In this document: positions 30,625 through 38,991 of the stretch, one piece after another
Position numbering within the stretch: position 1 is the first letter of the stretch
How the letters are laid out: each line of letters starts with the position of its first letter
Source of the DNA: an uncultured Eubacteriales bacterium
GTDB lineage: Bacteria; Bacillota; Clostridia; Peptostreptococcales; Anaerovoracaceae
NCBI GenBank assembly: GCA_902773665.1
Contig: CACYFF010000002.1
Location: forward strand, 1 to 64,000
DNA length: 64,000 nt
Direction of reading: 5' to 3'
Notes under the pieces: generated by a model
The model's database searches: none
Told to the model about the DNA's origin: nothing
What the model saw: the letters and a program-made list of their open reading frames with translations, nothing else
Translations under genes and position numbers: made by a program

Positions 30625-31248
30625 TCACTCCCTGTTCTGAAGGCCGCGCAGCAGCGGGAAAATAACGCCGCCGGCCGCATTGCCCAAGGTGATGACGAGC
30701 AGACGGACCACCGCCGCGCCGCTCCAGGCGCCGCCCATCCAGAAGTAGAACATGTCTGCCACGCAGTGCTCGGTGCCGCAGAGGATAAAGACCATGACGC
30801 CGAAGACGAGCGCCAGATACTTGCCGAATTCGTGGGGGATGTTTTTATATCCTTCCACGCCGATGTAGATAAAGATGTTGCACAGCACGCCCAGGAAAAA
30901 CAGGCTTACGAAGCTGTCGCCCAATTTGGTCTGGCAGAGCCCCAGCGCCTTTTCGGAGACCGCAGGCGCCACCCGGGTGAGCCAGGCACAGCCCGCGACA
31001 AGGCCGGTGCCCACCAGGTTGCCCAGCCAGATGACGGGCAGTCCCAGGGCATATTTCTTATCGTTCTGAAATACGTAGCACACCTTGCCGGTAAACAGAT
31101 TGAGGCCCATGGTGCACACGGTGAACAGGCCGATCGTAAACAGGAAGGAACCGATCACCTTGCTGTCCACGGACAGGAACACCAGGCCGCCGAGGCCGAT
31201 GGCCGCTCCGGCCAGGATCGCACCGATAAACGTCTTGGAATAGCTCAT
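30625..31248 (-). CDS. Formate/nitrite transporter (FNT) family channel, short form
   Basis: The 207-residue protein has about six membrane helices with family motifs: MGLNLFTGKVCYVF, WLGNLVGTGL, the central-His segment CGTEHCVADMFYFWMG and GNAAGGVIFPLL. Typical FocA/NirC proteins are 250-290 residues. This compact version lacks the long termini. Its place between folD and 5-FCL, in an operon with formate-THF ligase, argues for formate import or export. Its start codon directly abuts the folD stop. Confidence 0.88.
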   Translation of the reverse strand: MSYSKTFIGAILAGAAIGLGGLVFLSVDSKVIGSFLFTIGLFTVCTMGLNLFTGKVCYVFQNDKKYALGLPVIWLGNLVGTGLVAGCAWLTRVAPAVSEKALGLCQTKLGDSFVSLFFLGVLCNIFIYIGVEGYKNIPHEFGKYLALVFGVMVFILCGTEHCVADMFYFWMGGAWSGAAVVRLLVITLGNAAGGVIFPLLRGLQNRE

Positions 31249-32100
31249 TTACAGCGTCCTCTCTGCCGCTTCGATCACGTGCTTGCACAGGACGGCGGTG
31301 GTGACCGATCCAACGCCGCCGGGAACCGGGGTGATGGCGGAGACGATGGGCTCCACCTCTTCGAACTTTACGTCGCCGCACAGTTTGCCCTTCGCTTCGT
31401 TCCAGCCGATGCCCACGTCGATGACGGTCTGACCGTCGCTCACATAATCGGCGCCGACGCTCTCCATCTGCCCGGACGCCGCGATGACGATATCCGCCTC
31501 CTCCGTGATGGAAGGCACGTCCACGGTGCGGGTGTGGCAGATCGTGACCGTCGCATTGGCGTGCATCAGCATCATGGCGACCGGTCTGCCGATCACGAGG
31601 CTGCGGCCGATGACGGCAGCTTTCTTGCCCTTCGGATCGATGCCGTAGAACTTCAAGATCTCCATGGCGGCCTGCGCCGTGCAGGGCGGGAAGCCCACTT
31701 TTGCATTGGCAAACACGCCGGCGAGGGATCCGTCGGTGCAGCCATCCACGTCCTTTTCGGGCGCCAGCATCTGCCGGGCCTTTTCGCCGTCCAGGTGTTT
31801 GGGCAGCGGCCGGAACATCAGGATGCCGTGCACGCTCTTGTCGTTATTCAGTTCTTCCAGTGTCTTAAAAAATGTCTCGCTGTCCACGTCCGCCGGCAGC
31901 ACCACGTTCTTTACCGCAACGCCGGTCTGCTCGGCGCGCTTCATGGCGCCGCGCTCGTAGCTCAGGTCGTCATCTCTTTCGCCCACGCGGAAGATAGCCA
32001 GCGTAGGCACGACGCCCTTCGCCTGCAGCGCTTCGCTTCTCGTTTTTAATTCTTCGCTGATGGCTTTTGCCACCGGCATGCCTTTCAATACTTCTGCCAT
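31249..32100 (-). CDS. folD: Methylene-THF dehydrogenase (FolD family, cyclohydrolase residues missing)
   Basis: The 283-residue protein has the FolD fold: KDVDG, the IGRSLVIGRPVAMML nucleotide-site region and the ITPVPGGVGSVTTAVL C-terminal signature. Aligned without gaps to E. coli FolD from memory, the catalytic Lys of Y-V-A-S-K-R-K becomes Ala (YERGAMK), and the conserved Gln of V-Q-L-P-L-P becomes Phe (MFRPLP). These residues are needed for the cyclohydrolase reaction and are likewise replaced in the monofunctional yeast Mtd1. The enzyme therefore probably oxidises or reduces methylene/methenyl-THF only, leaving the hydrolysis to FchA, encoded just upstream. Confidence 0.9.
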   Translation of the reverse strand: MAEVLKGMPVAKAISEELKTRSEALQAKGVVPTLAIFRVGERDDDLSYERGAMKRAEQTGVAVKNVVLPADVDSETFFKTLEELNNDKSVHGILMFRPLPKHLDGEKARQMLAPEKDVDGCTDGSLAGVFANAKVGFPPCTAQAAMEILKFYGIDPKGKKAAVIGRSLVIGRPVAMMLMHANATVTICHTRTVDVPSITEEADIVIAASGQMESVGADYVSDGQTVIDVGIGWNEAKGKLCGDVKFEEVEPIVSAITPVPGGVGSVTTAVLCKHVIEAAERTL

Positions 32101-32109
32101 GCTGTCCTC

Positions 32110-32733
32110 CTATGCGTGAAGTCTCGCAAAGACTTCGTCCGCCACTTCCTGCGCCTTCGGACCGTACTCTTCCAGCATGTCCTGGGCTTCCTTCGCCATC
32201 TTCTGCGCTTCCTCGTCTTTCTTCAGCGTGCGGGTGTTGACGAACACGTTGAGAGCAGCGCATTCCAGGCCGGCTTTCGCCGCCAGCGCACCGCAGCCCA
32301 CGTCGGAGATCATCAGTTTGCTGCACTTTTCCAGAATGCGGGCGATGAGGTCGATGGACAGGCTGCAGTAGCGCATCATTTCCAGGGGCGCCTTTGTGGC
32401 TCCGATGGTGACCGCCCGCATCGTCTCCGCATAAATCGGATCGTCCTTGGGCATGGAGTAGGCTTTAGACAACGGCTCGAATGCCGCCGCATCCTTGTCG
32501 ATGAGCTCCAGCAATCTTTTGCGATACAGCTCTGCATCCGTCAGCATCTGCTCGTATTCGGGCTCGAACGCCGCAAATTTTTTCTTGCCCCGGGTGAGGT
32601 TGACCGCCATAGCACCTAAGCAGACGCCCAGTGCGCCGATATAGGCGGCGGCTCCGCCCCCGCCGGGTACCGGAGCCTTGGAGAACAATTCTTTGCTGAA
32701 GTCTTCGCAGGTGAGTTTGTATAAAGAATCCAT
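32110..32733 (-). CDS. fchA: Cyclodeaminase/cyclohydrolase family protein (methenyl-THF cyclohydrolase)
   Basis: The 207-residue helical protein shows the family's PVPGGGGAAAYIGALGVCLG substrate loop near residue 22, RGKKKF and the late ISDVGCGALAAKAGLECAAL. FchA interconverts 10-formyl-THF and 5,10-methenyl-THF; the related FTCD domain deaminates formimino-THF. Between fhs and a FolD lacking cyclohydrolase residues, the cyclohydrolase role is strongly favoured. A hairpin separates it from fhs, and folD follows after 9 bp. Confidence 0.9.
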   Translation of the reverse strand: MDSLYKLTCEDFSKELFSKAPVPGGGGAAAYIGALGVCLGAMAVNLTRGKKKFAAFEPEYEQMLTDAELYRKRLLELIDKDAAAFEPLSKAYSMPKDDPIYAETMRAVTIGATKAPLEMMRYCSLSIDLIARILEKCSKLMISDVGCGALAAKAGLECAALNVFVNTRTLKKDEEAQKMAKEAQDMLEEYGPKAQEVADEVFARLHA

Positions 32734-32752
32734 GATCTTTCTCCTTTGAAAA

Positions 32753-32776
32753 ACGGGCGGGCATCTGCCCGCCCGT
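32753..32776 (-). terminator. Hairpin between fhs and fchA, possibly partial terminator
   Basis: ACGGGCGGGC/GCCCGCCCGT is a 10-bp stem followed by TTTTTC on the minus strand. It could make fhs more abundant than the downstream genes. Confidence 0.75.
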
Positions 32777-32789
32777 ACTCGAGTCTTGT

Positions 32790-34466
32790 TTAGAACAGTC
32801 CGGAAATAACGCCGTTCTCGTCCACGTCGATCTTTTCAGCGGCGGGGACCTTCGGCAGGCCGGGCATGGTCATGATCTCGCCGGTGAGCGCTACGATGAA
32901 GCCTGCGCCTGCGGAGACCTTCAGGTTGCGGACCGTAACGGTGAATCCCTTCGGCGCGCCGAGCTTGGTCGGGTCATCGGAGAAGGAATATTGTGTCTTG
33001 GCCATGCAGATCGGATAGCCCGCGAAGCCCAGTTCGGTGAGCTGCTTCGCCTGCTTCTTAGCGCCTTCGGTGAGGATGACGCCATCCGCATGGTAGATGC
33101 GCTTGCAGATGGCTTCCAGCTTCTCTTCGATGGTGCCGTCCAGCTCGTAGGAGTAGCTGAAGTCGTTGGGCAGCTCGCACAGTCTTACGACTTCTTCCGC
33201 GAGAGCCTTGCCGCCTTCGCCGCCCTTCGCCCAGACTTCGGACAGTGCGACGTTGACGCCCAGTTCCTTGCACTTCGCCTCGACCATGTCGAGCTCCGCC
33301 TTCGTGTCGGTCGGGAACGCATTGATCGCTACGACGCAGGGCAGCTTGTAGACCTTCGTGATGTTCTCCACGTGCTGCAGCAGGTTGGGCAGACCCTTCT
33401 CCAGGGCTTCCAGATTTTCGTTGTTGAGTTCTGCCTTGGGCACGCCGCCGTGATACTTCAGCGCACGTACGGTGGCGACGATGACGACCGCGGAGGGCTT
33501 AAGACCGGCCATGCGGCACTTGATGTCCAGGAACTTCTCCGCGCCCAGATCCGCAGCGAATCCGGCTTCCGTTACGACGTAATCGCCCAGCTTGAGGGCC
33601 ATTCTCGTGGCGGTGATGGAGTTGCAGCCGTGTGCGATGTTGGCGAACGGTCCGCCGTGGATAAAGGCGGGGGTGCCTTCCAGGGTCTGGACCAGATTGG
33701 GCTTAAGGGCATCCTTCAGCAGAGCAGCCATAGCGCCTTCAGCCTTCAGATCGTGAGCCGTAACGGGCTCGTTCTTATAGGTGTAGCCGACGATGATGCG
33801 GCCCAGTCTCGCCTTCAGATCCGTAATGTCGGACGCCAGGCACAGGACTGCCATAACTTCGGAAGCTACGGTAATGTCGAAACCGTCTTCTCTGGGGGTG
33901 CCGTTGGCTCTTCCGCCCAGACCGCCGACGATGTTTCTCAGCTGTCTGTCGTTCATATCGACGGCTCTTCTCCAGGTGATCCGTCTGGGATCGATGCCCA
34001 GCACGTTGCCCTGCTGGATGTGGTTGTCGAGCATGGCGGCCAGCAGGTTGTTGGCTGCGCCGATGGCGTGGAAGTCGCCGGTAAAGTGCAGGTTGATGTC
34101 TTCCATGGGAACGACCTGGGCATAGCCACCGCCGGCAGCGCCGCCCTTGACGCCGAACACGGGTCCCAGGGAGGGTTCTCTGAGCGCCACGATGGCGTTC
34201 TTGCCGATCTTTCTCAGACCGTCGGTGAGGCCTACGGATGTGGTGGTCTTGCCTTCGCCGGCAGGAGTCGGCGTAATGGCGGTAACGAGGATGAGTTTGC
34301 CGTCGGGCTGGTCTGCCTTATCTCTCAGCAGCTGGTAGTCTACCTTTGCCTTGTAGTTGCCGTACTGCTCGAGATACTTCTCGTCTACGCCAGCGATCTT
34401 TGCGATCTCGGTGATCTTTTTCTTTTCGCACTCCTGTGCGATCTGGATATCGGTCTTATATTCCAT
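32790..34466 (-). CDS. fhs: Formate-tetrahydrofolate ligase
   Basis: The 558-residue enzyme (usual length ~556) makes 10-formyl-THF from formate, THF and ATP. Signature segments are the P-loop [58 protein letters not shown], a central [13 protein letters not shown] and [14 protein letters not shown]. It heads the C1 operon with fchA, folD, a formate channel and 5-FCL. That gives formate entry into the methyl branch, or formate production from serine/glycine-derived C1 units. No CO dehydrogenase or metF is in the window, so acetogenesis cannot be claimed. Confidence 0.96.
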   Translation of the reverse strand: MEYKTDIQIAQECEKKKITEIAKIAGVDEKYLEQYGNYKAKVDYQLLRDKADQPDGKLILVTAITPTPAGEGKTTTSVGLTDGLRKIGKNAIVALREPSLGPVFGVKGGAAGGGYAQVVPMEDINLHFTGDFHAIGAANNLLAAMLDNHIQQGNVLGIDPRRITWRRAVDMNDRQLRNIVGGLGGRANGTPREDGFDITVASEVMAVLCLASDITDLKARLGRIIVGYTYKNEPVTAHDLKAEGAMAALLKDALKPNLVQTLEGTPAFIHGGPFANIAHGCNSITATRMALKLGDYVVTEAGFAADLGAEKFLDIKCRMAGLKPSAVVIVATVRALKYHGGVPKAELNNENLEALEKGLPNLLQHVENITKVYKLPCVVAINAFPTDTKAELDMVEAKCKELGVNVALSEVWAKGGEGGKALAEEVVRLCELPNDFSYSYELDGTIEEKLEAICKRIYHADGVILTEGAKKQAKQLTELGFAGYPICMAKTQYSFSDDPTKLGAPKGFTVTVRNLKVSAGAGFIVALTGEIMTMPGLPKVPAAEKIDVDENGVISGLF

Positions 34467-34518
34467 GCTGCATCTCCTTTACTGAACTGCAATCGGGTTG
34501 ACGGATAAACTATTTTTA

Positions 34519-34605
34519 TTATAAGTCCTTTGCGGCGCTTTGCCACCTCTTAAATGCACTTTCCCATTTTTTAGTTTTTATGTGACCCATCAAACTTTTT
34601 GATGG
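34519..34605 (-). promoter_or_regulatory. fhs upstream region: -10 box and CCATCAAA dyad
   Basis: A minus-strand TATAAT lies at about 34521-34526 with only a weak -35. About 60 bp further upstream is a perfect dyad CCATCAAA-CTT-TTTGATGG (34587-34605). No tetrahydrofolate riboswitch core was recognised. Confidence 0.45.
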
Positions 34606-34633
34606 ATCTCCAAAATTCAATCAGGAAACGGAA

Positions 34634-34688
34634 AGGCCTGTCGGGATCTGTTGTGTCTTTATCTTAATCAGCAGATGCCCGCAGGCCT
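34634..34688 (-). terminator. Long hairpin after the GNAT gene
   Basis: AGGCCTG...GATCTG and CAGAT...CAGGCCT arms (about 17 bp with mismatches, ~21-nt loop) end in TTTCCGTTTCC on the minus strand. It is a probable terminator of the dsdA-GNAT unit. Confidence 0.5.
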
Positions 34689-34719
34689 ATCTTCGATTTT
34701 GACGCTTTCTTTACGAAAA

Positions 34720-35580
34720 TCAGCGTCTGTCCAGCTCCATTACGATGTTGGAATAGACGTAATGGAAGCCTTTTCTCTCAAAATATGCTTTTAAGTCTTC
34801 GCGCTCCGGCGGGAAATTCACGGTCAGCGCAGGCAGGCCGGCCTCCTTCGTCTTCGCGATAGCGAAGGCCAGGCACTTGTCCGGGTCACCGGACCAGAAC
34901 GCCAGGTACCAGCCGCGTTCCTCGAGCATGCGGGCGCCCAGCACCAGCAGCATCTTTCCGTCGGACCAGACCATGCCGCGCCCGATGAGCCAGCGGTAGA
35001 TGGGCTCGGTGTAGTGCAGGTAGGTGCGGTTGAAGACGATGTGGTTTCCCACCCCTTCCCGGGCATCCAGGGCTTTCGCAACGGTCTCCGGGTCCGTGAC
35101 CCGTTCAAACCCCGCCGGGCAAGCCGCCTCTACCTCTTCCAGCGACAGGCTGTACTCGTCGTAGGCGCCGGTGTATTCGAAACCGTACACCTCAGACAGG
35201 GCCTTGCTGGCCACGTTCTTGCGGCCGGTGAACATCGCCACGTGGGGCGCATCCGTTTCGGTCCACAGTTCCTGATATCTTTCGTAGATCTGCCGCCCCG
35301 CGCCGGTCCTCTGGTATTCCGGCAGGATGCGCAGGCATTCCAGCCAGCCGGAGCCGTCGGGCATGACGGAATACTGGCCCATGCCTATGGTTTTGTTCGG
35401 GTCACCCGCGGGAAGCTCCGGGATCTCCGCCACGATCATCTCGCCCTGCTGGCCCTTCTGTTCGATGAACAGGGGCGCGCATTCCGTGCTGTACCACTTG
35501 GAATGGGGCATGGCTGCCATTTCGATCTCCCGCAGCCGGGGCACGTCCGCCATGGTGGCTGCTCTTGTGCTGTATTTCAT
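34720..35580 (-). CDS. GNAT family N-acetyltransferase
   Basis: The 286-residue protein has a GNAT core with the acetyl-CoA loop region LRILPEYQRTGAGRQIYERY (R-x2-G-x-G/A) near residue 88. It is longer than a single GNAT domain, and the second half (residues ~150-286, ending AYFERKGFHYVYSNIVMELD) may be a degenerate second GNAT fold. The acceptor is unknown. It follows the D-serine dehydratase gene by 19 bp, so acetylation of an amino acid or amine is a reasonable but unproven guess. Confidence 0.75.
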   Translation of the reverse strand: MKYSTRAATMADVPRLREIEMAAMPHSKWYSTECAPLFIEQKGQQGEMIVAEIPELPAGDPNKTIGMGQYSVMPDGSGWLECLRILPEYQRTGAGRQIYERYQELWTETDAPHVAMFTGRKNVASKALSEVYGFEYTGAYDEYSLSLEEVEAACPAGFERVTDPETVAKALDAREGVGNHIVFNRTYLHYTEPIYRWLIGRGMVWSDGKMLLVLGARMLEERGWYLAFWSGDPDKCLAFAIAKTKEAGLPALTVNFPPEREDLKAYFERKGFHYVYSNIVMELDRR

Positions 35581-35599
35581 GGACTTGATCCTTTCTTAC

Positions 35600-36931
35600 C
35601 TACAGATGCGTATTGTAGAATGCCTGCCGCACCTCTTCGGGCACCAGCTTGCCGCCGGTGGCCCAGACGATATGGGAAGCGTTCTGCAATGCCTCTGAGA
35701 GGCCGTATTTTTCGATATACGGGGCGAAAGCTGCGTTCTTGATAAATTGTACGGGTCCCTCGAATCCTGCGCAGGAACTGGGTTCGATAAACAGCCCTTC
35801 CGTATCTCTCAGATCCCTCATGTAGTCGTAGATCTTGTAGTCTTCCAGGGTCACCTCGCCGGTCAGAAGGGGTTCCATGATCTTCCCGACCAGACTGGAG
35901 GCCCGGCCCACCGCCAGCCCATCCGCATGAGTCTTGCCGGAAAGCCCGATATCCTGCACGCAGATCTGGTTGTGCAGCCCCGTTGCCATACCCAGCACCA
36001 TGCAGCAGGCCTGGACGGGCTCTGCGAACAGCACATGCACGTTGTCGCCATAGATCTGCTTTAATCCGAAGGCCACGCCGCCCGGGGCGCCGCCCACGCC
36101 GCAGGGGATCGTTACGAACAGGGGGTGCGCTTCGTCCACGGTGACCCCTTCATCCGCCAGCTGCTTCTGCAGCCGTTCCGCGGCCACGGCATATCCCATA
36201 AACAGCTCCTTGGAGTTTTCGTCGTCCACGAAATAGCTGTCCGGATCCGCATCGGAGATCGCACGGCCTTCCGTAATGGCCTTGCCGTAGTCGCCTGCGT
36301 ATTCGATGACGGTCACCCCGTGGGCCCGCAGGTAATCCTTTTTCCACTGCTTCGCGTCCGCCGACATGTGCACGATGGCCTGGTAGCCCAGGTGCGCGCT
36401 CATCATGCCGATGGAGACGCCCAGATTGCCGGTGGAAGCTACCTGCACCTTATGTTTTTTAAAGAAGGCGATCGCTTCCGGCTGCAGGAGCTTCATCGGG
36501 TCATCCTCCCGCGAGGAGAAGATGCCCGCCTCCAGCGCCAGATCCTCCGTATGCTTCAGCACATCGTGGAAACCGCCCCTTGCTTTGACGGAGCCCGCCA
36601 CCGCCAGATCGCTGTCTCTCTTCAGGAACAGCCGGCCCGTGCCCAGGTCTGCTCCGTACTTCTCTTTCAGCAGCGCCTTCATGGCGGGGATCTCCGTCAG
36701 AGGAGATTCGATGATACCGCCCTGCTCTGCCGTCTCCGGGAAGATCTTCGCCAACAGCGGCGCAAAGCGCTGCAGCCTTGCGGAGGCCTCCTCGATGTCC
36801 GCGGGGCCGAAGACCAGCTTGTCCTTCGCCTCGGCGAAGGGGATCTTCTTCGGGTTCAGCCAGCAGACTTCCTTCGCTTCGGCAAGATCCGCTATGACCG
36901 GGTCGATTTTGATAAGTTCTTTTAAATCCAT
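35600..36931 (-). CDS. dsdA: D-serine dehydratase (ammonia-lyase)
   Basis: The start at 36929-36931 after AGGAG gives 443 residues, the length of E. coli DsdA. This fold-type II PLP enzyme turns D-serine into pyruvate and ammonia. It shows SPLTEIPAMKALL, the PLP-Lys segment GSVKARGGFHDVLKHTEDLA, KVQVASTGNLGVSIGMMSAH, the phosphate-binding PCGVGGAPGGVAFGLK and a late EPSSCAGFEGP. No DsdC/DsdX partners are present. Instead it is paired with a GNAT. It fits a lifestyle of amino acid breakdown or use of D-amino acids from cell walls. Confidence 0.93.
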   Translation of the reverse strand: MDLKELIKIDPVIADLAEAKEVCWLNPKKIPFAEAKDKLVFGPADIEEASARLQRFAPLLAKIFPETAEQGGIIESPLTEIPAMKALLKEKYGADLGTGRLFLKRDSDLAVAGSVKARGGFHDVLKHTEDLALEAGIFSSREDDPMKLLQPEAIAFFKKHKVQVASTGNLGVSIGMMSAHLGYQAIVHMSADAKQWKKDYLRAHGVTVIEYAGDYGKAITEGRAISDADPDSYFVDDENSKELFMGYAVAAERLQKQLADEGVTVDEAHPLFVTIPCGVGGAPGGVAFGLKQIYGDNVHVLFAEPVQACCMVLGMATGLHNQICVQDIGLSGKTHADGLAVGRASSLVGKIMEPLLTGEVTLEDYKIYDYMRDLRDTEGLFIEPSSCAGFEGPVQFIKNAAFAPYIEKYGLSEALQNASHIVWATGGKLVPEEVRQAFYNTHL

Positions 36932-36979
36932 GGGTATTCTCCTAAAAAACGGGTATGTTCTTTTTATTTTATCATATAA

Positions 36980-37005
36980 AAGCCGCTCCCGGAAAGGAGC
37001 GGCTT
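36980..37005 (-). terminator. Terminator of the dpp/opp operon
   Basis: AAGCCGCTCC/GGAGCGGCTT is a 10-bp stem followed by TTATATG on the minus strand, 15 bp past the last ABC gene. Confidence 0.75.
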
Positions 37006-37019
37006 CGTTTTCCACAGTA

Positions 37020-38000
37020 TCACTTATCGAACAGATGGCAGGCCACGGTGCGTCCCGGTTCCACTTCGTGCAGCTGGGGCACTTCCTTCGCACAGCGCTC
37101 CGTCGCATACGGGCAGCGGGTGCGGAAATGGCAGCCGCTGGGCGGGTTGACGGGAGACGGGATCTCGCCTGTGAGCATGTCCTTCTGATCCTTTCTGTAC
37201 TTCGGATCGGGGATGGGCACAGCTTCCAGCAGGAACTTGGTATACGGATGCAGCGGATTCGCGTAGATGTCGCGGGTCACGCCCAGCTCGCACACCTTGC
37301 CCAGGAACATGACGCATACCCGGTCGGACAGGTAGCGCACCACGGACAGGTCGTGAGAGATGAAGACGTACGTGAGGCCCAGCTCCTGCTGCAGGTCGCC
37401 CAGCAGGTTGAGGATCTGGGACTGGATGGATACGTCCAGCGCGGAGACCGGCTCGTCGCAGATGATAAGCTTCGGGTTGAGCGCCAGGGCTCTGGCGATG
37501 CTCACGCGCTGCCGCTGACCGCCGGAGAACTGGTGGGGATACCGGTACATGAATTCCGGACGGATGCCGCACTTGCGCATCAGGTCTTCCACCCGGTCCG
37601 TATCTTCCTTTGCCGTCTTGTTTACCTTATGGGTAATGAGGGGTTCTGCGATCAGGTCGCGCACCCGCAGACGGGGATTCAGGGATGCATACGGATCCTG
37701 GAAGACCATCTGCATCTGCTTGCGCTGGGAACGCAGTTCTTCGACGCTCATCTTGCCGAGGTCTTTGCCTTCAAAGAACACCTGGCCTCTGGTCGGATCG
37801 AGCAGGCGGATGATGAGCCGCCCCAAGGTGGACTTGCCGCAGCCGGATTCGCCTACGACGCCCAGAGTCTCGCCCTGGAAGATCTGAAGGTTGACGTCCG
37901 TAACGGCGTGGACTGTCGCCCGGTTCTTACCGAAGGATCCGGATTTCGTGGGGAATTCCTTGGTCAGATCTTTGGTTTCGACCAATACTTTACTTTCCAC
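37020..38000 (-). CDS. Dipeptide/oligopeptide ABC transporter, second ATP-binding protein
   Basis: The 326-residue DppF/OppF-type ATPase starts at GTG (37998-38000) with GGAGG 9 nt away. The ATG nearer to the site belongs to the dppD frame. Walker A GESGCGKSTLGRLI, signature FSGGQRQRVSIARAL and Walker B LIICDEPVSALDVSIQ are intact. The C-terminal oligopeptide-transporter extension carries a Cys cluster (SGCHFRTRCPYATERCAKEV) that may hold an Fe-S cluster. It overlaps the preceding ATPase gene by 11 bp and ends the operon. Confidence 0.93.
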   Translation of the reverse strand: MESKVLVETKDLTKEFPTKSGSFGKNRATVHAVTDVNLQIFQGETLGVVGESGCGKSTLGRLIIRLLDPTRGQVFFEGKDLGKMSVEELRSQRKQMQMVFQDPYASLNPRLRVRDLIAEPLITHKVNKTAKEDTDRVEDLMRKCGIRPEFMYRYPHQFSGGQRQRVSIARALALNPKLIICDEPVSALDVSIQSQILNLLGDLQQELGLTYVFISHDLSVVRYLSDRVCVMFLGKVCELGVTRDIYANPLHPYTKFLLEAVPIPDPKYRKDQKDMLTGEIPSPVNPPSGCHFRTRCPYATERCAKEVPQLHEVEPGRTVACHLFDK

Positions 38001-38979
38001 TCGCCATCACCTCCTTGTTCGCCAGGAAGCAGCGGACTTTATGTCCGTCTCCGATATCGTACAGATCCGGTTCGTATTCCGTGCAGATCTTCATGGCCTT
38101 ATCGCAGCGGGTGCAGAACCGGCAGCCCTTGGGCAGGCTCAGCAGGTTGGGCACGAGACCGCGGATCGTAAACAGATGGTCCTTCACCTCGGTGGTCTTG
38201 GGAATGGAGTTCAGAAGACCATAGGTATAGGGATGGGTCGGGTGCTCGAAGATCTCGTAGACGCTGGCCTCTTCCATGATCTTGCCGGCGTACATAACGT
38301 AAACGTAGTCGCAGGACTCCGCCACGACGCCCAGGTTGTGGGTGATCATGATGACGGCCGTCCCCTTTTCTTTCTGCATCTCCTTGATGAGGTACAGGAT
38401 CTGGGCTTCGATGGTGACGTCCAGAGCCGTGGTAGGTTCATCGCAGATCATCAGCGCGGGGTTGCACACCATGGCCATGCCGATCATGACTCTCTGGCGC
38501 AGACCACCGGACAGCTGGTGGGGATAGGAATAGAAGCGCTTTTCCGGTTCGGGGATACCGATCCGCTTAAAGATGTCGATGGCGATCTTTTTCGCTTCTT
38601 CCTTGCTTACGTCCTGGTGCTGGCGCACGGCCTCCATCACCTGCTTGCCGATAGTGTACACCGGGTTGAGGGAGGTCATGGGCTCCTGGAAGATCATGGA
38701 GATCTCGTTGCCTCTTATGTCGCACATCTGGCGCGGCGTTTTCTTCAGCAGGTTTTCGCCCTTCAGCAGGATCTCGCCGTCCACGACGCGCCCGGGGTGC
38801 TGCAGCAGCTGCATCACGGACATGGCGGTCATGGATTTGCCGCAGCCGGATTCACCGACCAGGCCCACGGCTTCGCCCGCACGGACCGTTATATCGACGC
38901 CGTCCACGGCGGGCACGACGCCTTTGGAGGTGAAGAACTGGGTCTTCAGTCCTCTGATCTTTAAAATCGTATCGTCCAT
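37990..38979 (-). CDS. Dipeptide/oligopeptide ABC transporter, first ATP-binding protein
   Basis: The 329-residue DppD/OppD-type ATPase contains Walker A GESGCGKSMTAMSV, signature LSGGLRQRVMIGMAM, Walker B LMICDEPTTALDVTIE and H-loop ITHNLGVVAESCD. The C-terminal Cys cluster (KGCRFCTRCDKAMKIC) matches the family. It is followed by DppF (11-bp overlap) and preceded by the DppC-type permease (12 bp), so the two ATPases form the usual heterodimer. Confidence 0.93.
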   Translation of the reverse strand: MDDTILKIRGLKTQFFTSKGVVPAVDGVDITVRAGEAVGLVGESGCGKSMTAMSVMQLLQHPGRVVDGEILLKGENLLKKTPRQMCDIRGNEISMIFQEPMTSLNPVYTIGKQVMEAVRQHQDVSKEEAKKIAIDIFKRIGIPEPEKRFYSYPHQLSGGLRQRVMIGMAMVCNPALMICDEPTTALDVTIEAQILYLIKEMQKEKGTAVIMITHNLGVVAESCDYVYVMYAGKIMEEASVYEIFEHPTHPYTYGLLNSIPKTTEVKDHLFTIRGLVPNLLSLPKGCRFCTRCDKAMKICTEYEPDLYDIGDGHKVRCFLANKEVMASGK

Positions 38980-38991
38980 ATTGCGGCCTCC

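Noticed and set aside
32991..34508. 505-codon plus-strand frame
   Set aside because: It is the antisense shadow of fhs, which is unmistakable on the minus strand.
34467..34720. Tetrahydrofolate riboswitch upstream of fhs
   Set aside because: The region lacks the conserved core and the expected pseudoknot-forming segments. It contains only a dyad and a terminator.
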